Source of the DNA: Paenibacillus sp. G2S3 | GTDB taxonomy: Bacteria > Bacillota > Bacilli > Paenibacillales > Paenibacillaceae | DNA: 64,000 bases | Direction: 5' to 3' | Assembly: GCF_030123105.1 (NCBI RefSeq) | Contig: NZ_CP126095.1 | Location: 4,092,001-4,156,000, forward strand | Shown: positions 34,043 to 42,443 of the stretch, in pieces | Layout: the number at the start of each line of letters is the position of its first letter | Numbering within the stretch: the stretch's first letter is position 1 | The notes under the pieces: generated by a model | Told to the model about the DNA's origin: nothing | The model's input: the letters and a program-made list of their open reading frames with translations, nothing else | Databases searched by the model: none | Translations under genes and position numbers: made by a program

Positions 34043-34990
34043 CTATAGTTTATACCCCAAAATCTTCTTCGCGGTTTCTGCATCCTCACCGATTTGAGTG
34101 ATCAATGCACCTATAGATTCGAATTTTCGTTCAGGACGAATGTAAGATACTAACTCTAACTTAAGCTCTTGATCATACAAATCACCTTCGAAGTCAAACA
34201 GATGGACCTCAAAGCTTGGAGTCAATACACCCTCATGAAAGGTAGGTTTAACGCCCACATTCATGACCCCGTACAAAACTTTATCCTTATAAAAGACTCG
34301 GACCGCATATACACCTTTAGTCGGAATGACAAAATGAGCACTGAGTTTCAAATTCGCCGTTGGAAAACCAATGGTGCGACCTCTCTTCTCACCGTGACCC
34401 ACTTCACCACGCAGATAATAGCAACGTCCGAACCAGGAGTTTGCCAGCTCTAAATCCCCATTTTGGAGACTTTTGCGAATGCCGGAGCTGCTAACCTTCT
34501 CTCCATCCAGCAGAAAAGGTGGAGCAACCTCCACATTCATAACACCTTCACCCAATTTGCGAAGCATCTCAACATCGCCTTCACCTTGATAACCAAAACG
34601 AAAGTCAAAGCCGACAACTGCAGTTACAATATGTAGCGGCAAAAGCATAACAGAGACAAAATTCTGTGGGCTTACACGGGAAAGCTGCTCGTTAAATTCA
34701 ATAACATATAAGATATCGACACCCAAACTAGCAAGTATCTCCTGCTTTTCTACGGGTGGCGTCAAATACCCTTCATAATCACCCTTACCCATAACATCTT
34801 TAGGATGGGGATGAAATGTAAGGACTGCGGCCGGCACACCTTGTTTACGGGCTAGGGCCACAGCGGATGTAATGACGCTAGCATGTCCACGATGCAATCC
34901 GTCAAACTGCCCTAGAGCAGCCACTTGAGGCTGAGCCCACTCTGCAGCAGTCTCCGGAGACATCGGATAGGTTAACGTTACGGTTCTCAC
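34043..34990 (-). CDS. ribF: bifunctional riboflavin kinase / FAD synthetase
   Basis: 315 residues. The N-terminal adenylyltransferase domain has ALGQFDGLHRGHASVI (~26-41). The C-terminal kinase has GRTIGFPTANL and a GVMNVGVKPTF segment. It converts riboflavin to FMN and FAD. GTG 34990 is 8 nt after AGGTGA; a GTG 12 nt upstream overlaps that site. Last gene of the rimP-infB-truB cluster, 37 bp after truB. Confidence 0.95.
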   Translation of the reverse strand: MRTVTLTYPMSPETAAEWAQPQVAALGQFDGLHRGHASVITSAVALARKQGVPAAVLTFHPHPKDVMGKGDYEGYLTPPVEKQEILASLGVDILYVIEFNEQLSRVSPQNFVSVMLLPLHIVTAVVGFDFRFGYQGEGDVEMLRKLGEGVMNVEVAPPFLLDGEKVSSSGIRKSLQNGDLELANSWFGRCYYLRGEVGHGEKRGRTIGFPTANLKLSAHFVIPTKGVYAVRVFYKDKVLYGVMNVGVKPTFHEGVLTPSFEVHLFDFEGDLYDQELKLELVSYIRPERKFESIGALITQIGEDAETAKKILGYKL

Positions 34991-35027
34991 GCTGTTTCTC
35001 ACCTACAATTCACTTGGTAAAATTGAT

Positions 35028-35942
35028 TTAAGCTTGTGCAAATACCTTAACTGGAGCAATTGCACCTGTATCTTCCAATTCATAAATGCCAAGAAATCCA
35101 CCTTGAAGATCGTATAGCCGAAATTGACCGTTTGCCTGCACCTCTGGAGCGATAAATCGTGAGGACAAACGCTGGCCCTGCAAAGCTGCCTTCTTCTTCT
35201 CATCCATTACAGTGTGCTTTGGCATATGAGAAATGGCTTCGTCTGCAGCGATTAAATGATCTTCCAATGTTCCGGCTTCCTTGTGAGTGGCAATATCCTC
35301 TAGCGTAAGACAATGACTAGCAGAAATTCCTGCTGACATCGTTCTCTCTAGCTTCACCATCACACCCGGCAGTCCAAGTGCACGACCGATATCGACACAA
35401 AGTGTGCGAATATATGTGCCTTTGGAGCATAATACCCGGAATGTGATATCGGGATGATTGCCTTCCCAAGTCATATCCGTCATTTCAATTTCATAAATCT
35501 CTACTTCACGGCTTTTACGTTCAACGGTTTTACCTTCTCTTGCCAACTCATAAAGACGTTTGCCGTCAACTTTAACCGCAGAATACATTGGTGGAACCTG
35601 AGAAATAACCCCTTTAAATGAAGCAAGCACTGATAGAATTTCTTCTTCAGTTACATGCACCTCATCTACAGTTTCTGTAATAGTCCCCGTTAAGTCCTCG
35701 GTATCACTCGACATTCCCAGTCTCAGTGTTGCCACATATTCTTTAGGCAACTCCTGAATATACTCCACAACACGTGTAGCACGCCCCAGACAAAGTGGTA
35801 GCACACCTGTTACTTGAGGATCAAGCGTTCCCGTATGTCCAATACGTTTCATGCCGAGAATACGACGCGCCTTGGCCACAACATCATGTGAAGTGAAGCC
35901 GGCCGGCTTATATACCGCCAGTACACCTTCTAATTCACTCAT
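35028..35942 (-). CDS. truB: tRNA pseudouridine(55) synthase
   Basis: 304 residues. LAVYKPAGFTSHDVV and GHTGTLDPQVTGVLPL carry the catalytic Asp (D41). KGTYIRTLCVDIG lies in the core, and a PUA-like C-terminus is present. It makes pseudouridine 55 in the T-loop of tRNAs. The ATG overlaps the nrnA stop (ATGA), so translation is coupled; AGGAGG lies 13 nt upstream. Confidence 0.97.
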   Translation of the reverse strand: MSELEGVLAVYKPAGFTSHDVVAKARRILGMKRIGHTGTLDPQVTGVLPLCLGRATRVVEYIQELPKEYVATLRLGMSSDTEDLTGTITETVDEVHVTEEEILSVLASFKGVISQVPPMYSAVKVDGKRLYELAREGKTVERKSREVEIYEIEMTDMTWEGNHPDITFRVLCSKGTYIRTLCVDIGRALGLPGVMVKLERTMSAGISASHCLTLEDIATHKEAGTLEDHLIAADEAISHMPKHTVMDEKKKAALQGQRLSSRFIAPEVQANGQFRLYDLQGGFLGIYELEDTGAIAPVKVFAQA

Positions 35943-36916
35943 AAATGACGTCTTACCTCCTCAAGCACCTGGGCTATTGCCGTTTCGAGTGTAGCTTCTA
36001 TACGCGCACCTGCAGCACGGGTATGACCGCCACCTCCAAACGTTTGCGCTAGATCAGCCACGTCCACCTTACCAGCAGAACGCAAACTAACTTTAACCGC
36101 ATTTTCATGAATGACTTTGAACAGAATCCCTACTTCCACACCTCGAATATTGCGAGGGTAGTTCACGAGACCTTCTAAATCTTCATTGGCAGCAGCACAT
36201 TCGATCATATCCTCCGGTGTAACATAGAGCCAGGCAATATCCCCTTCGGGTGATAATTGAAGAGTATTTAAAGCTTTATTTAAAATTTTAATCTGCGGCA
36301 ATGTCATTTCTTCAAGTAATGTCTCAGCCAGTTCAGGACCGTTAACGCCATAAGAAAGCAGTTCAGATACGGCTGCCATTACTTTTGGTGATGTGTTGGT
36401 ATATCGAAATCCACCAGTATCTGTCAAAAGACCTGTGTATAAAGCTGTGGCGATATCGATGTCCCATTCAATCTCGAACGTCTTCAGCAGATCGAACAAA
36501 ATTTCCGCAGTCGCAGCAGCATCCGGTTTGATTAAATTCACAAATCCATAACCGTTGTTGGTGGGATGATGGTCAATGTTCAGGATTAGAGCATCATTCG
36601 CAAAATAGCGATGAGTCAGTCCTACTCGCTGAAAATCAGCACAATCCACACAGATCACATTGCTGTATTGACGGGGCGGCTCACTAGAGGCCATATTGAT
36701 GATTTCATCCGAATGCCATAAGTATTCCATCCGCTTCGGTATCGGTCCTTCATTTAGCATAGTGTATTTTTTGCCCAGACATGAGAGAAGCCAGCCCACC
36801 GCTAGGGTGGAGCTGACTGCATCTCCGTCCGGCTGAACATGCGACACTACAAGGTAATCGTCGTGTTCCAGCAGAAACTCACGGGTCTGCTGGAGACTTT
36901 GTTCATAGCTCTGCAT
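35939..36916 (-). CDS. nrnA: DHH-family bifunctional oligoribonuclease / PAP phosphatase NrnA
   Basis: 325 residues. DHH domain: SHVQPDGDAVSS (24-35), CVDCADF and NIDHHPTNN. DHHA1 domain: FGGGGHTRAAGARIE near the C-terminus. It degrades nanoRNA and dephosphorylates 3',5'-bisphosphates. It lies in the translation-factor operon between rbfA and truB. In B. subtilis it is elsewhere, though many Firmicutes have it here. A 12-bp hairpin lies in the gap before it. Confidence 0.94.
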   Translation of the reverse strand: MQSYEQSLQQTREFLLEHDDYLVVSHVQPDGDAVSSTLAVGWLLSCLGKKYTMLNEGPIPKRMEYLWHSDEIINMASSEPPRQYSNVICVDCADFQRVGLTHRYFANDALILNIDHHPTNNGYGFVNLIKPDAAATAEILFDLLKTFEIEWDIDIATALYTGLLTDTGGFRYTNTSPKVMAAVSELLSYGVNGPELAETLLEEMTLPQIKILNKALNTLQLSPEGDIAWLYVTPEDMIECAAANEDLEGLVNYPRNIRGVEVGILFKVIHENAVKVSLRSAGKVDVADLAQTFGGGGHTRAAGARIEATLETAIAQVLEEVRRHL

Positions 36917-36939
36917 TCGCCGTCTCCTTTATAAAGGTT

Positions 36940-36968
36940 GTTCAAAATAGCCTTAAGCTATTTTGAAC
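36940..36968 (-). promoter_or_regulatory. perfect 12-bp hairpin between rbfA and nrnA
   Basis: GTTCAAAATAGC / GCTATTTTGAAC with a 5-nt loop. No T-run follows on the minus strand, so it looks more like a processing or stabilising stem than a terminator. Confidence 0.5.
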
Positions 36969-36986
36969 TCCTTTTAGTACCTATTT

Positions 36987-37334
36987 CTAATCGTTCTTAT
37001 GAAGCTCTCCGAGAAGTTTCTCAATGTGACTGCCATAAGCGACAGATTCATCGATCTTGAAGATCAGTTCCGGTGTATGCCGCAGGCGAATCGCCTTGCC
37101 AAGCTCGGAGCGAAGAAAACCATTAGCTTTTTCAATCGCTTTAAGGGAGCCTGACTTCTGCTCTTCATCCCCGAATACGCTTAGGTATACTTTCGCTTGC
37201 GACAGATCGTTAGTCACGTCTACGCCAGTTACAGTTACAAAACCGATTCGAGGGTCTTTCAGTCCGCTTTGGATAAGTTGACTAAGCTCTTTCTTGATCT
37301 GCTCGCCCACTCGACCTGCTCTAATTTTAGACAT
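36987..37334 (-). CDS. rbfA: ribosome-binding factor A
   Basis: 115 residues, single KH-like domain: [46 protein letters not shown]. RbfA assists 16S 5'-end maturation and cold adaptation of 30S subunits. It begins 18 bp after infB. The DUF503 gene ylxP found between them in B. subtilis is absent. Confidence 0.97.
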   Translation of the reverse strand: MSKIRAGRVGEQIKKELSQLIQSGLKDPRIGFVTVTGVDVTNDLSQAKVYLSVFGDEEQKSGSLKAIEKANGFLRSELGKAIRLRHTPELIFKIDESVAYGSHIEKLLGELHKND

Positions 37335-37352
37335 CTATATTCACCTCTTCGC

Positions 37353-40007
37353 TTAGCGCTCTACAGTTTCCATAAGAAACGCTTCGATAATGTCGCCCTC
37401 TTGGACGTCATTATAGCGTTCCAAAGTTATGCCGCATTCATAACCTTGCGCCACTTCTTTGGCATCATCTTTAAAGCGTTTCAAGGTATCAACTTTACCT
37501 GTGAACACAACGATTCCGCTACGGATCAAGCGCATTTCAGCATTACGGGTAATCTTACCATCAATAACCATACAACCTGCAATGGTACCCACTTTACTGA
37601 TCTTGAAGACGCTACGTACTTCAGCGTGACCGATAACGTTCTCTTTATAGATAGGATCAAGCATACCCTTCATTGCACTTTCGATTTCCTCGATTACATT
37701 GTAGATGATGTTATGGAGACGTACATCTACTTTTTCTTGTTCAGCAGCTGCCTTGGTTTGAGCGTCCGGACGAACGTTAAAGCCAATAACAATAGCATTA
37801 GATGCTGCTGCAAGTGTAATATCGGATTCCGTAATGGCACCGGCACCGCTGTGAATGATCTTCACGCGTACGCCTTCCACTTCGATCTTACCCAGGGAAC
37901 CTTTAAGCGCCTCGACTGAACCTTGTACGTCAGCTTTAATGATAACGTTAAGGTCTTTGATCTCTCCGTCTTTAATGTGCTGGAACAAATCATCCAATGT
38001 TACACGGGTGTTCGTATTCAGCTCAGATTGACGTTGGGAGGTAGAACGTCTATCAGCAATCGCACGGGCTTTACGCTCGTCTTCGAAGGCCATAAACGGA
38101 TCTCCAGCTTGCGGCACCTCAGTCAAACCAGTAATTTCTACTGGAGTAGATGGGCCAGCTTCCTTGATCTTACGTCCTTTATCATTGACCATCGCACGCA
38201 CACGTCCGAAGCAGTTACCTGCTACAAAAGCATCGCCGACTTTCAATGTACCGTTCTGTACCAGAATACGTGCAACTGGTCCACGGTTCTTATCAAGCTC
38301 AGCTTCTATAACCGTACCGCGTGCCCGTTTGTCAGGGTTCGCTTTGTACTCATTTACTTCAGCAACGAGCAGAATCATTTCCAGCAGTTCTTCCAAGTTA
38401 ATACGTTGTTTCGCAGAAAGGTTAACGAAGATGGTATCTCCGCCCCACTCTTCAGGAACGAGTTCATAGCTTGTAAGCTCTTGCTTCACTTTGTCAGGAT
38501 CTGCGCCCGGCTTGTCGATTTTATTAACAGCGACAATAATCGGAAGTCCAGCAGCCTTAGCGTGTGCAATAGCTTCAACGGTCTGAGGCATAACACCGTC
38601 ATCAGCAGCAACTACGATAATAGTCATATCCGTTACCTGTGCACCACGAGCACGCATAGCAGTAAATGCTTCGTGACCAGGTGTATCTAGGAACGTGATT
38701 TTCTTCTGGTTGATTTCAACTTGATAAGCACCGATATGCTGTGTGATTCCGCCTGCTTCGCCTAGAGATACACTCGTCGAACGAATGGCATCCAGCAAAG
38801 TAGTTTTACCGTGGTCAACGTGACCCATGATCGTAACTACTGGAGGACGTGACTGAAGTTCTTCTTCAGCATCATTCTCTTCCACAGTTTCAAAACTATC
38901 CTCATCAACAGGAATCTTCACTTCTACTTCTACGCCGAATTCAGCAGCGAGTAGCAGGATGGTGTCGATATCCAACTCTTGGTTGATGGTTGCCATAACA
39001 CCCATAGAAATCAGCTTCTTAATTACTTCAGAAGCGTCTTTGTGAAGCAATTTTGCTGTTTCACCAACAGTCATGCTGCCACGAACGATAATCTTCTTAG
39101 GTGTGTTATCGATCTTCTCACGGTGAACCATTGGCTGATTTTTGCCGCGGCCATTCTTACCACCACGACCGCGGTAGTTACCGCCTTTACCGTCATCAAA
39201 ACGTCTATTGTTCGTATTTGGTCTACCACCAGTTGTGTTCTTCTTAGGACCTCTGTCGTCACCGCGTGTGAAACCACCGCCAGTGCCAGATTGACCTTGT
39301 GGGCGGCTGTCAGTGCGAGGTGCACTGCTTTGTCCTTGCGGACGGCTGCCAGTATTACTTCCTTGTGGACGGCTACCACCGGTATTGCTACCTTGCGGAC
39401 GGCTGCCACCAGTGTTGCTACCTTGCGGACGGCTACCACCGGTACTGCTACCTTGTGGACGGCTGCCAGTATTACTTCCTTGCGGACGGCTGCCACCGGT
39501 GTTGCTACCTTGTGGACGATTGCCGCCTGTGCTACTTCCTTGCGGACGGCTTCCGCTAGTACTGTTAGTGCTGTTAGTACGTGGAGCTCCGCTTTGTTGC
39601 GGACGTGCATTCTGCGTTGAACCTGTTGTTGCTCTGCGGGAATCTTGTCCGCTTTGGGGCCTTGGGGACGTCGTCGATTGGTTGTTGTTTTGGTTACTGT
39701 TCATACCTACCTGCTTTTCCTGTTGATTTTTGTTGGCATTCTGAGCACTTTGGGGTTCGGCAGTTACGGCACCGGTTGTCACCGGACGGCTGCTGGAGCT
39801 GGTATCCCGCTTGGCTGCAGCGTTCGACTTGATATCCTTGAAGAATTGCTCTACTTTGTTCACGGAACCGTTCTCCATGACACTCATATGATTATTCACA
39901 GGGACATTCAAACGCTTCAGAATTGTAATAATTTCTTTACTGCTCATGTTTAGTGACTTGGCGTATTCGTACACGCGCAATTTATCTTTGTTCTCTTCTT
40001 TAGTCAA
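37353..40007 (-). CDS. infB: translation initiation factor IF-2
   Basis: 884 residues, longer than B. subtilis IF-2 (716) because of an N-terminal low-complexity region. An IF2_N module ([18 protein letters not shown]) is followed by a disordered Asn/Gln/Ser region with SRPQGSxTGG repeats (about 147-225), a basic Gly-rich part, a second IF2_N, and the GTPase with GHVDHGKTT (~393-401), DTPGHE and NKID, then domains II-IV. It places initiator tRNA on the 30S subunit. TTG 40007 sits 6 nt after GGAGGTG; GTG 9 nt upstream lies in that site. It overlaps ylxQ by 8 bp. Confidence 0.96.
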   Translation of the reverse strand: MTKEENKDKLRVYEYAKSLNMSSKEIITILKRLNVPVNNHMSVMENGSVNKVEQFFKDIKSNAAAKRDTSSSSRPVTTGAVTAEPQSAQNANKNQQEKQVGMNSNQNNNQSTTSPRPQSGQDSRRATTGSTQNARPQQSGAPRTNSTNSTSGSRPQGSSTGGNRPQGSNTGGSRPQGSNTGSRPQGSSTGGSRPQGSNTGGSRPQGSNTGGSRPQGSNTGSRPQGQSSAPRTDSRPQGQSGTGGGFTRGDDRGPKKNTTGGRPNTNNRRFDDGKGGNYRGRGGKNGRGKNQPMVHREKIDNTPKKIIVRGSMTVGETAKLLHKDASEVIKKLISMGVMATINQELDIDTILLLAAEFGVEVEVKIPVDEDSFETVEENDAEEELQSRPPVVTIMGHVDHGKTTLLDAIRSTSVSLGEAGGITQHIGAYQVEINQKKITFLDTPGHEAFTAMRARGAQVTDMTIIVVAADDGVMPQTVEAIAHAKAAGLPIIVAVNKIDKPGADPDKVKQELTSYELVPEEWGGDTIFVNLSAKQRINLEELLEMILLVAEVNEYKANPDKRARGTVIEAELDKNRGPVARILVQNGTLKVGDAFVAGNCFGRVRAMVNDKGRKIKEAGPSTPVEITGLTEVPQAGDPFMAFEDERKARAIADRRSTSQRQSELNTNTRVTLDDLFQHIKDGEIKDLNVIIKADVQGSVEALKGSLGKIEVEGVRVKIIHSGAGAITESDITLAAASNAIVIGFNVRPDAQTKAAAEQEKVDVRLHNIIYNVIEEIESAMKGMLDPIYKENVIGHAEVRSVFKISKVGTIAGCMVIDGKITRNAEMRLIRSGIVVFTGKVDTLKRFKDDAKEVAQGYECGITLERYNDVQEGDIIEAFLMETVER
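39333..39565. repeat. 30-bp tandem repeats inside infB
   Basis: Seven tandem copies of a 9-10 codon unit (SRPQGS-S/N-TG-G), then two degenerate ones, in the IF-2 N-terminal disordered region. Units differ mainly at silent sites and at Ser/Asn in position 7. All lie in frame, so copy-number change would not break the gene. Confidence 0.9.
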
Positions 40008-40323
40008 TAAATCCACCTCCGACAGTATCTCCGAGTTGCTTGGAGATCATTTCCGCGAATCTTTTATCCGTAATGGCCAGTACTACACGCTGGTCTTTAC
40101 CAATACTTGCACCGAGGCTGTCTCGGTGAAATGCGATTACTAGTGGAATATCGTAGGTTCCGCATTTATCACGGAACTTTTTTTGGGTATTATCTGAAGC
40201 GTCACCTGCCAGAACGACCAGCTTCGCCTCTGAAGACCGTACAGCTTTGAGTACAGCCTCATCGCCGGTGACTAACTTGCCTGCTCTCATGGCAAGCCCT
40301 AAATAAGAAAGCGCCTTACTCAT
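40000..40323 (-). CDS. ylxQ: L7Ae-family ribosomal/K-turn protein YlxQ
   Basis: 107 residues of the L7Ae/L30e fold: [35 protein letters not shown]-turn RNA-binding protein, ribosome-associated. The ATG at 40323 lies just after GTGAGG; GTG 9 nt upstream is possible. It overlaps the rnpM 3' end and the infB start, so translation is coupled along the operon. Confidence 0.92.
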   Translation of the reverse strand: MSKALSYLGLAMRAGKLVTGDEAVLKAVRSSEAKLVVLAGDASDNTQKKFRDKCGTYDIPLVIAFHRDSLGASIGKDQRVVLAITDKRFAEMISKQLGDTVGGGFID

Positions 40324-40624
40324 TATCCTCACTATCCTTTGCTGCTAGAAACTGCTCTTCCACGGAAGTAAACTCCCGGGCAAGCTGGTCATAGATTTCA
40401 GGACTCACTTGACATTTCAAAGCGCGATCAAGTGCTTTATTCTTCTGTGCCAGCTTAAAGCATTCAAGCTTGCCGCATATGTAAGCACCACGGCCTGACT
40501 TCTTACCTGTCAGATCAATCAGCACTTCGCCCTCGGGCGTTCTAACCACTCGAATCAGCTCTTTTTTCGGCATCATCTCTTGGGTAGCAACGCATTTGCG
40601 CAGCGGCACCTTTCTTTGTTTCAT
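40316..40624 (-). CDS. rnpM: RNase P modulator RnpM (YlxR, DUF448)
   Basis: 102 residues. The signature RKCVATQEMMPKKELIRVV and GRGAYICGKLECF identify the YlxR family. B. subtilis YlxR binds the RNase P RNA and modulates its activity. Conserved between nusA and ylxQ. The C-terminal tail is longer than usual ([16 protein letters not shown]). Confidence 0.93.
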   Translation of the reverse strand: MKQRKVPLRKCVATQEMMPKKELIRVVRTPEGEVLIDLTGKKSGRGAYICGKLECFKLAQKNKALDRALKCQVSPEIYDQLAREFTSVEEQFLAAKDSEDNE

Positions 40625-40652
40625 AACATACGCCTCCCGTCAAGCAGGTTAA

Positions 40653-41750
40653 TTAATCAATGGAGACGGAATCCTGATGCATTTCATCAATAGAAGTTCT
40701 CGGTCTACCGTATTCCTGCTCCGCTTGACTTTCACTCTTGATATCAATTTTCCAGCCGGTAAGCTTAGCAGCAAGACGTGCATTTTGCCCTTTAATACCG
40801 ATAGCCAGTGATAATTGATAATCAGGAACGATCACCCGTGCCATTTTCTCTGCTTCAAAGACTTGAACTTCAAGGACCTTGGAAGGGCTGAGTGCATTAG
40901 CCACATACTCCTGCACCAGATCAGAATAACGGACGATATCGATCTTCTCACCACGAAGCTCAGTAACGATGGTCTGAACGCGTGTTCCTCTTGGGCCTAC
41001 GCAAGAACCAACTGGATCCACTTCAGGATTGCGAGAATACACTGCAATCTTCGAACGGAAGCCAGCTTCACGAGCTACGGAACGAATTTCGACTACACCA
41101 TCAAAAATTTCCGGAACTTCTAGTTCGAACAGACGCTTCAGCAATCCGGGATGACTGCGGGACAGCATAATTTGCGGTCCTTTAGTGGTGTTCTCAACTT
41201 TAGTGATATAAGCCTTGATACGCTCACTTTGTTTAAACTTCTCACCTGGCATCAATTCACTAAGCGGCAAGACCGCTTCGATTTTACCAAGATCAATGTA
41301 AATGTTCCGCATATCTTGACGTTGTACAAGTCCTGTTACGATATCATCTTCTTTGTCAATAAAGGCATTATAGATGAGTCCACGCTCTGCTTCGCGAATC
41401 CGTTGTGTTACAACCTGCTTTGCAGTCTGTGCAGCAATGCGCCCGAAATCACGTGGTGTTACTTCAAGCTCAGCAATATCTTCAAGCTGGAAATGCGGGT
41501 TAATTTCTCTGGCTGCCGGCAATGAGATTTCAGTCCTTGTATCCAGGACCTCCTCAACAATTAGCTTGCGGGCAAACACTTTAATAACGCCTGTGTTGCG
41601 GTTCATATCAACACGCACGTTCTGTGCCGCATTGAAATTACGTTTATAACTAGAGATCAGCGCCGCTTCGATAGCTTCGAACAGCACATCTTTACTGATG
41701 CCTCTCTCCCTTTCCAGCTCATTCATTGCTTCAATAAACTCCATACTCAT
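40653..41750 (-). CDS. nusA: transcription termination/antitermination protein NusA
   Basis: 365 residues: N-terminal RNAP-binding domain (MEFIEAMNELERERGI), S1 (about 135-200), KH1 with VGSCVGPRGTRVQTI and KH2 with LAIGIKGQNARLAAKLTGW. The C-terminal acidic repeats of proteobacterial NusA are absent, as in Bacillus. A second ATG two codons in is an alternative start. In the rimP-nusA-rnpM-ylxQ-infB operon. Confidence 0.97.
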   Translation of the reverse strand: MSMEFIEAMNELERERGISKDVLFEAIEAALISSYKRNFNAAQNVRVDMNRNTGVIKVFARKLIVEEVLDTRTEISLPAAREINPHFQLEDIAELEVTPRDFGRIAAQTAKQVVTQRIREAERGLIYNAFIDKEDDIVTGLVQRQDMRNIYIDLGKIEAVLPLSELMPGEKFKQSERIKAYITKVENTTKGPQIMLSRSHPGLLKRLFELEVPEIFDGVVEIRSVAREAGFRSKIAVYSRNPEVDPVGSCVGPRGTRVQTIVTELRGEKIDIVRYSDLVQEYVANALSPSKVLEVQVFEAEKMARVIVPDYQLSLAIGIKGQNARLAAKLTGWKIDIKSESQAEQEYGRPRTSIDEMHQDSVSID

Positions 41751-41776
41751 GAATTTCCGGCCCCCCTTTCAAGACG

Positions 41777-42244
41777 TTAAAAAATAATGGCCAATCTCGC
41801 GCTTGCGACTTTGGCGTACGGTACTACATGTTCTTTTTTGCCCGCGGAGATGAGCAGTTCCTCGTTCTCGAACGAGAGCAAACGACCTTCAAATTCTTTG
41901 AGTCCTTGAATCGGCTCATAAACAGTCACATACACGTCCTTACCTACCGCTTTAGCTACATCTGCAGCTTTTTTGAGAGGACGCTCTGCTCCCGGTGAGG
42001 AAACCTCAAGGAAATATGCCTCAGGGATAGGATCATTCTCATCCAACTGCTGACTGAAATATTCGCTAATGCTTCCGCAGTCATCAATATCAATGCCGCC
42101 TTCTTTATCTACGAATATACGCAGAAACCAATTGGAGCCTTCCTTCACGTATTCAACGTCCACCAGTTCGAAACCATTGTCGTCGAGATAGGGCCCCAGC
42201 ATCTGCTCTACCGTTTGTTTAATTTTAGATTTGGGTGTGCTCAA
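41777..42244 (-). CDS. rimP: ribosome maturation factor RimP
   Basis: 155 residues (B. subtilis 156). GFELVDVEYVKEGSNWFLRI, DDCGSISEYFSQQLD and YFLEVSSPGAERPL are family hallmarks. It acts in early 30S assembly. Start: TTG 42244, 8 nt after GGAGGTAA. First gene of the operon; the leader contains a terminator hairpin. Confidence 0.95.
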   Translation of the reverse strand: MSTPKSKIKQTVEQMLGPYLDDNGFELVDVEYVKEGSNWFLRIFVDKEGGIDIDDCGSISEYFSQQLDENDPIPEAYFLEVSSPGAERPLKKAADVAKAVGKDVYVTVYEPIQGLKEFEGRLLSFENEELLISAGKKEHVVPYAKVASARLAIIF

Positions 42245-42283
42245 AAGAAAATTACCTCCACGAACTTGTCTTTTGCTATATAC

Positions 42284-42314
42284 CAAAGATAAAGAGTGGG
42301 TTTCCCCACTCTTT
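42284..42314 (-). terminator. terminator/attenuator in the rimP-nusA leader
   Basis: AAAGAGTGGG-GAAA-CCCACTCTTT (42291-42314), a perfect 10-bp stem with a GAAA loop on the minus strand, followed by ATCTTTGG. It lies between the promoter at 42348-42376 and rimP, and may also end polC transcripts. NusA-dependent autoregulatory termination in the equivalent leader is known from B. subtilis. Confidence 0.75.
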
Positions 42315-42347
42315 ACACAACGGACTTATCTCATTATTACCAAAGAA

Positions 42348-42376
42348 ATTATACCATAGTGAGTCAGGACTGACAA
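42348..42376 (-). promoter_or_regulatory. sigma-A promoter of the rimP-nusA-infB operon
   Basis: TTGTCA (42371-42376), 17 bp, TATAAT (42348-42353) on the minus strand, 100 bp before the rimP start. Confidence 0.8.
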
Positions 42377-42443
42377 GTGCTAGCCCTTGACTCCCCCTCT
42401 GGAGCTCTCTTTTCTAGCCATGAAATAAGTGTTGTTAAAGCCT

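Noticed and set aside
39333..39565. Possible CRISPR array in infB
   Set aside because: The repeats are direct, contiguous and in frame within IF-2.
38979..39620. 213-codon plus-strand frame rich in Thr/Ala/Ser
   Set aside because: Antisense of infB low-complexity DNA with no start signal.
39299..39832. Overlapping plus-strand frames with Cys/Tyr/Leu repeats
   Set aside because: They are the antisense of the infB repeat region; the periodicity comes from the SRPQGS units.
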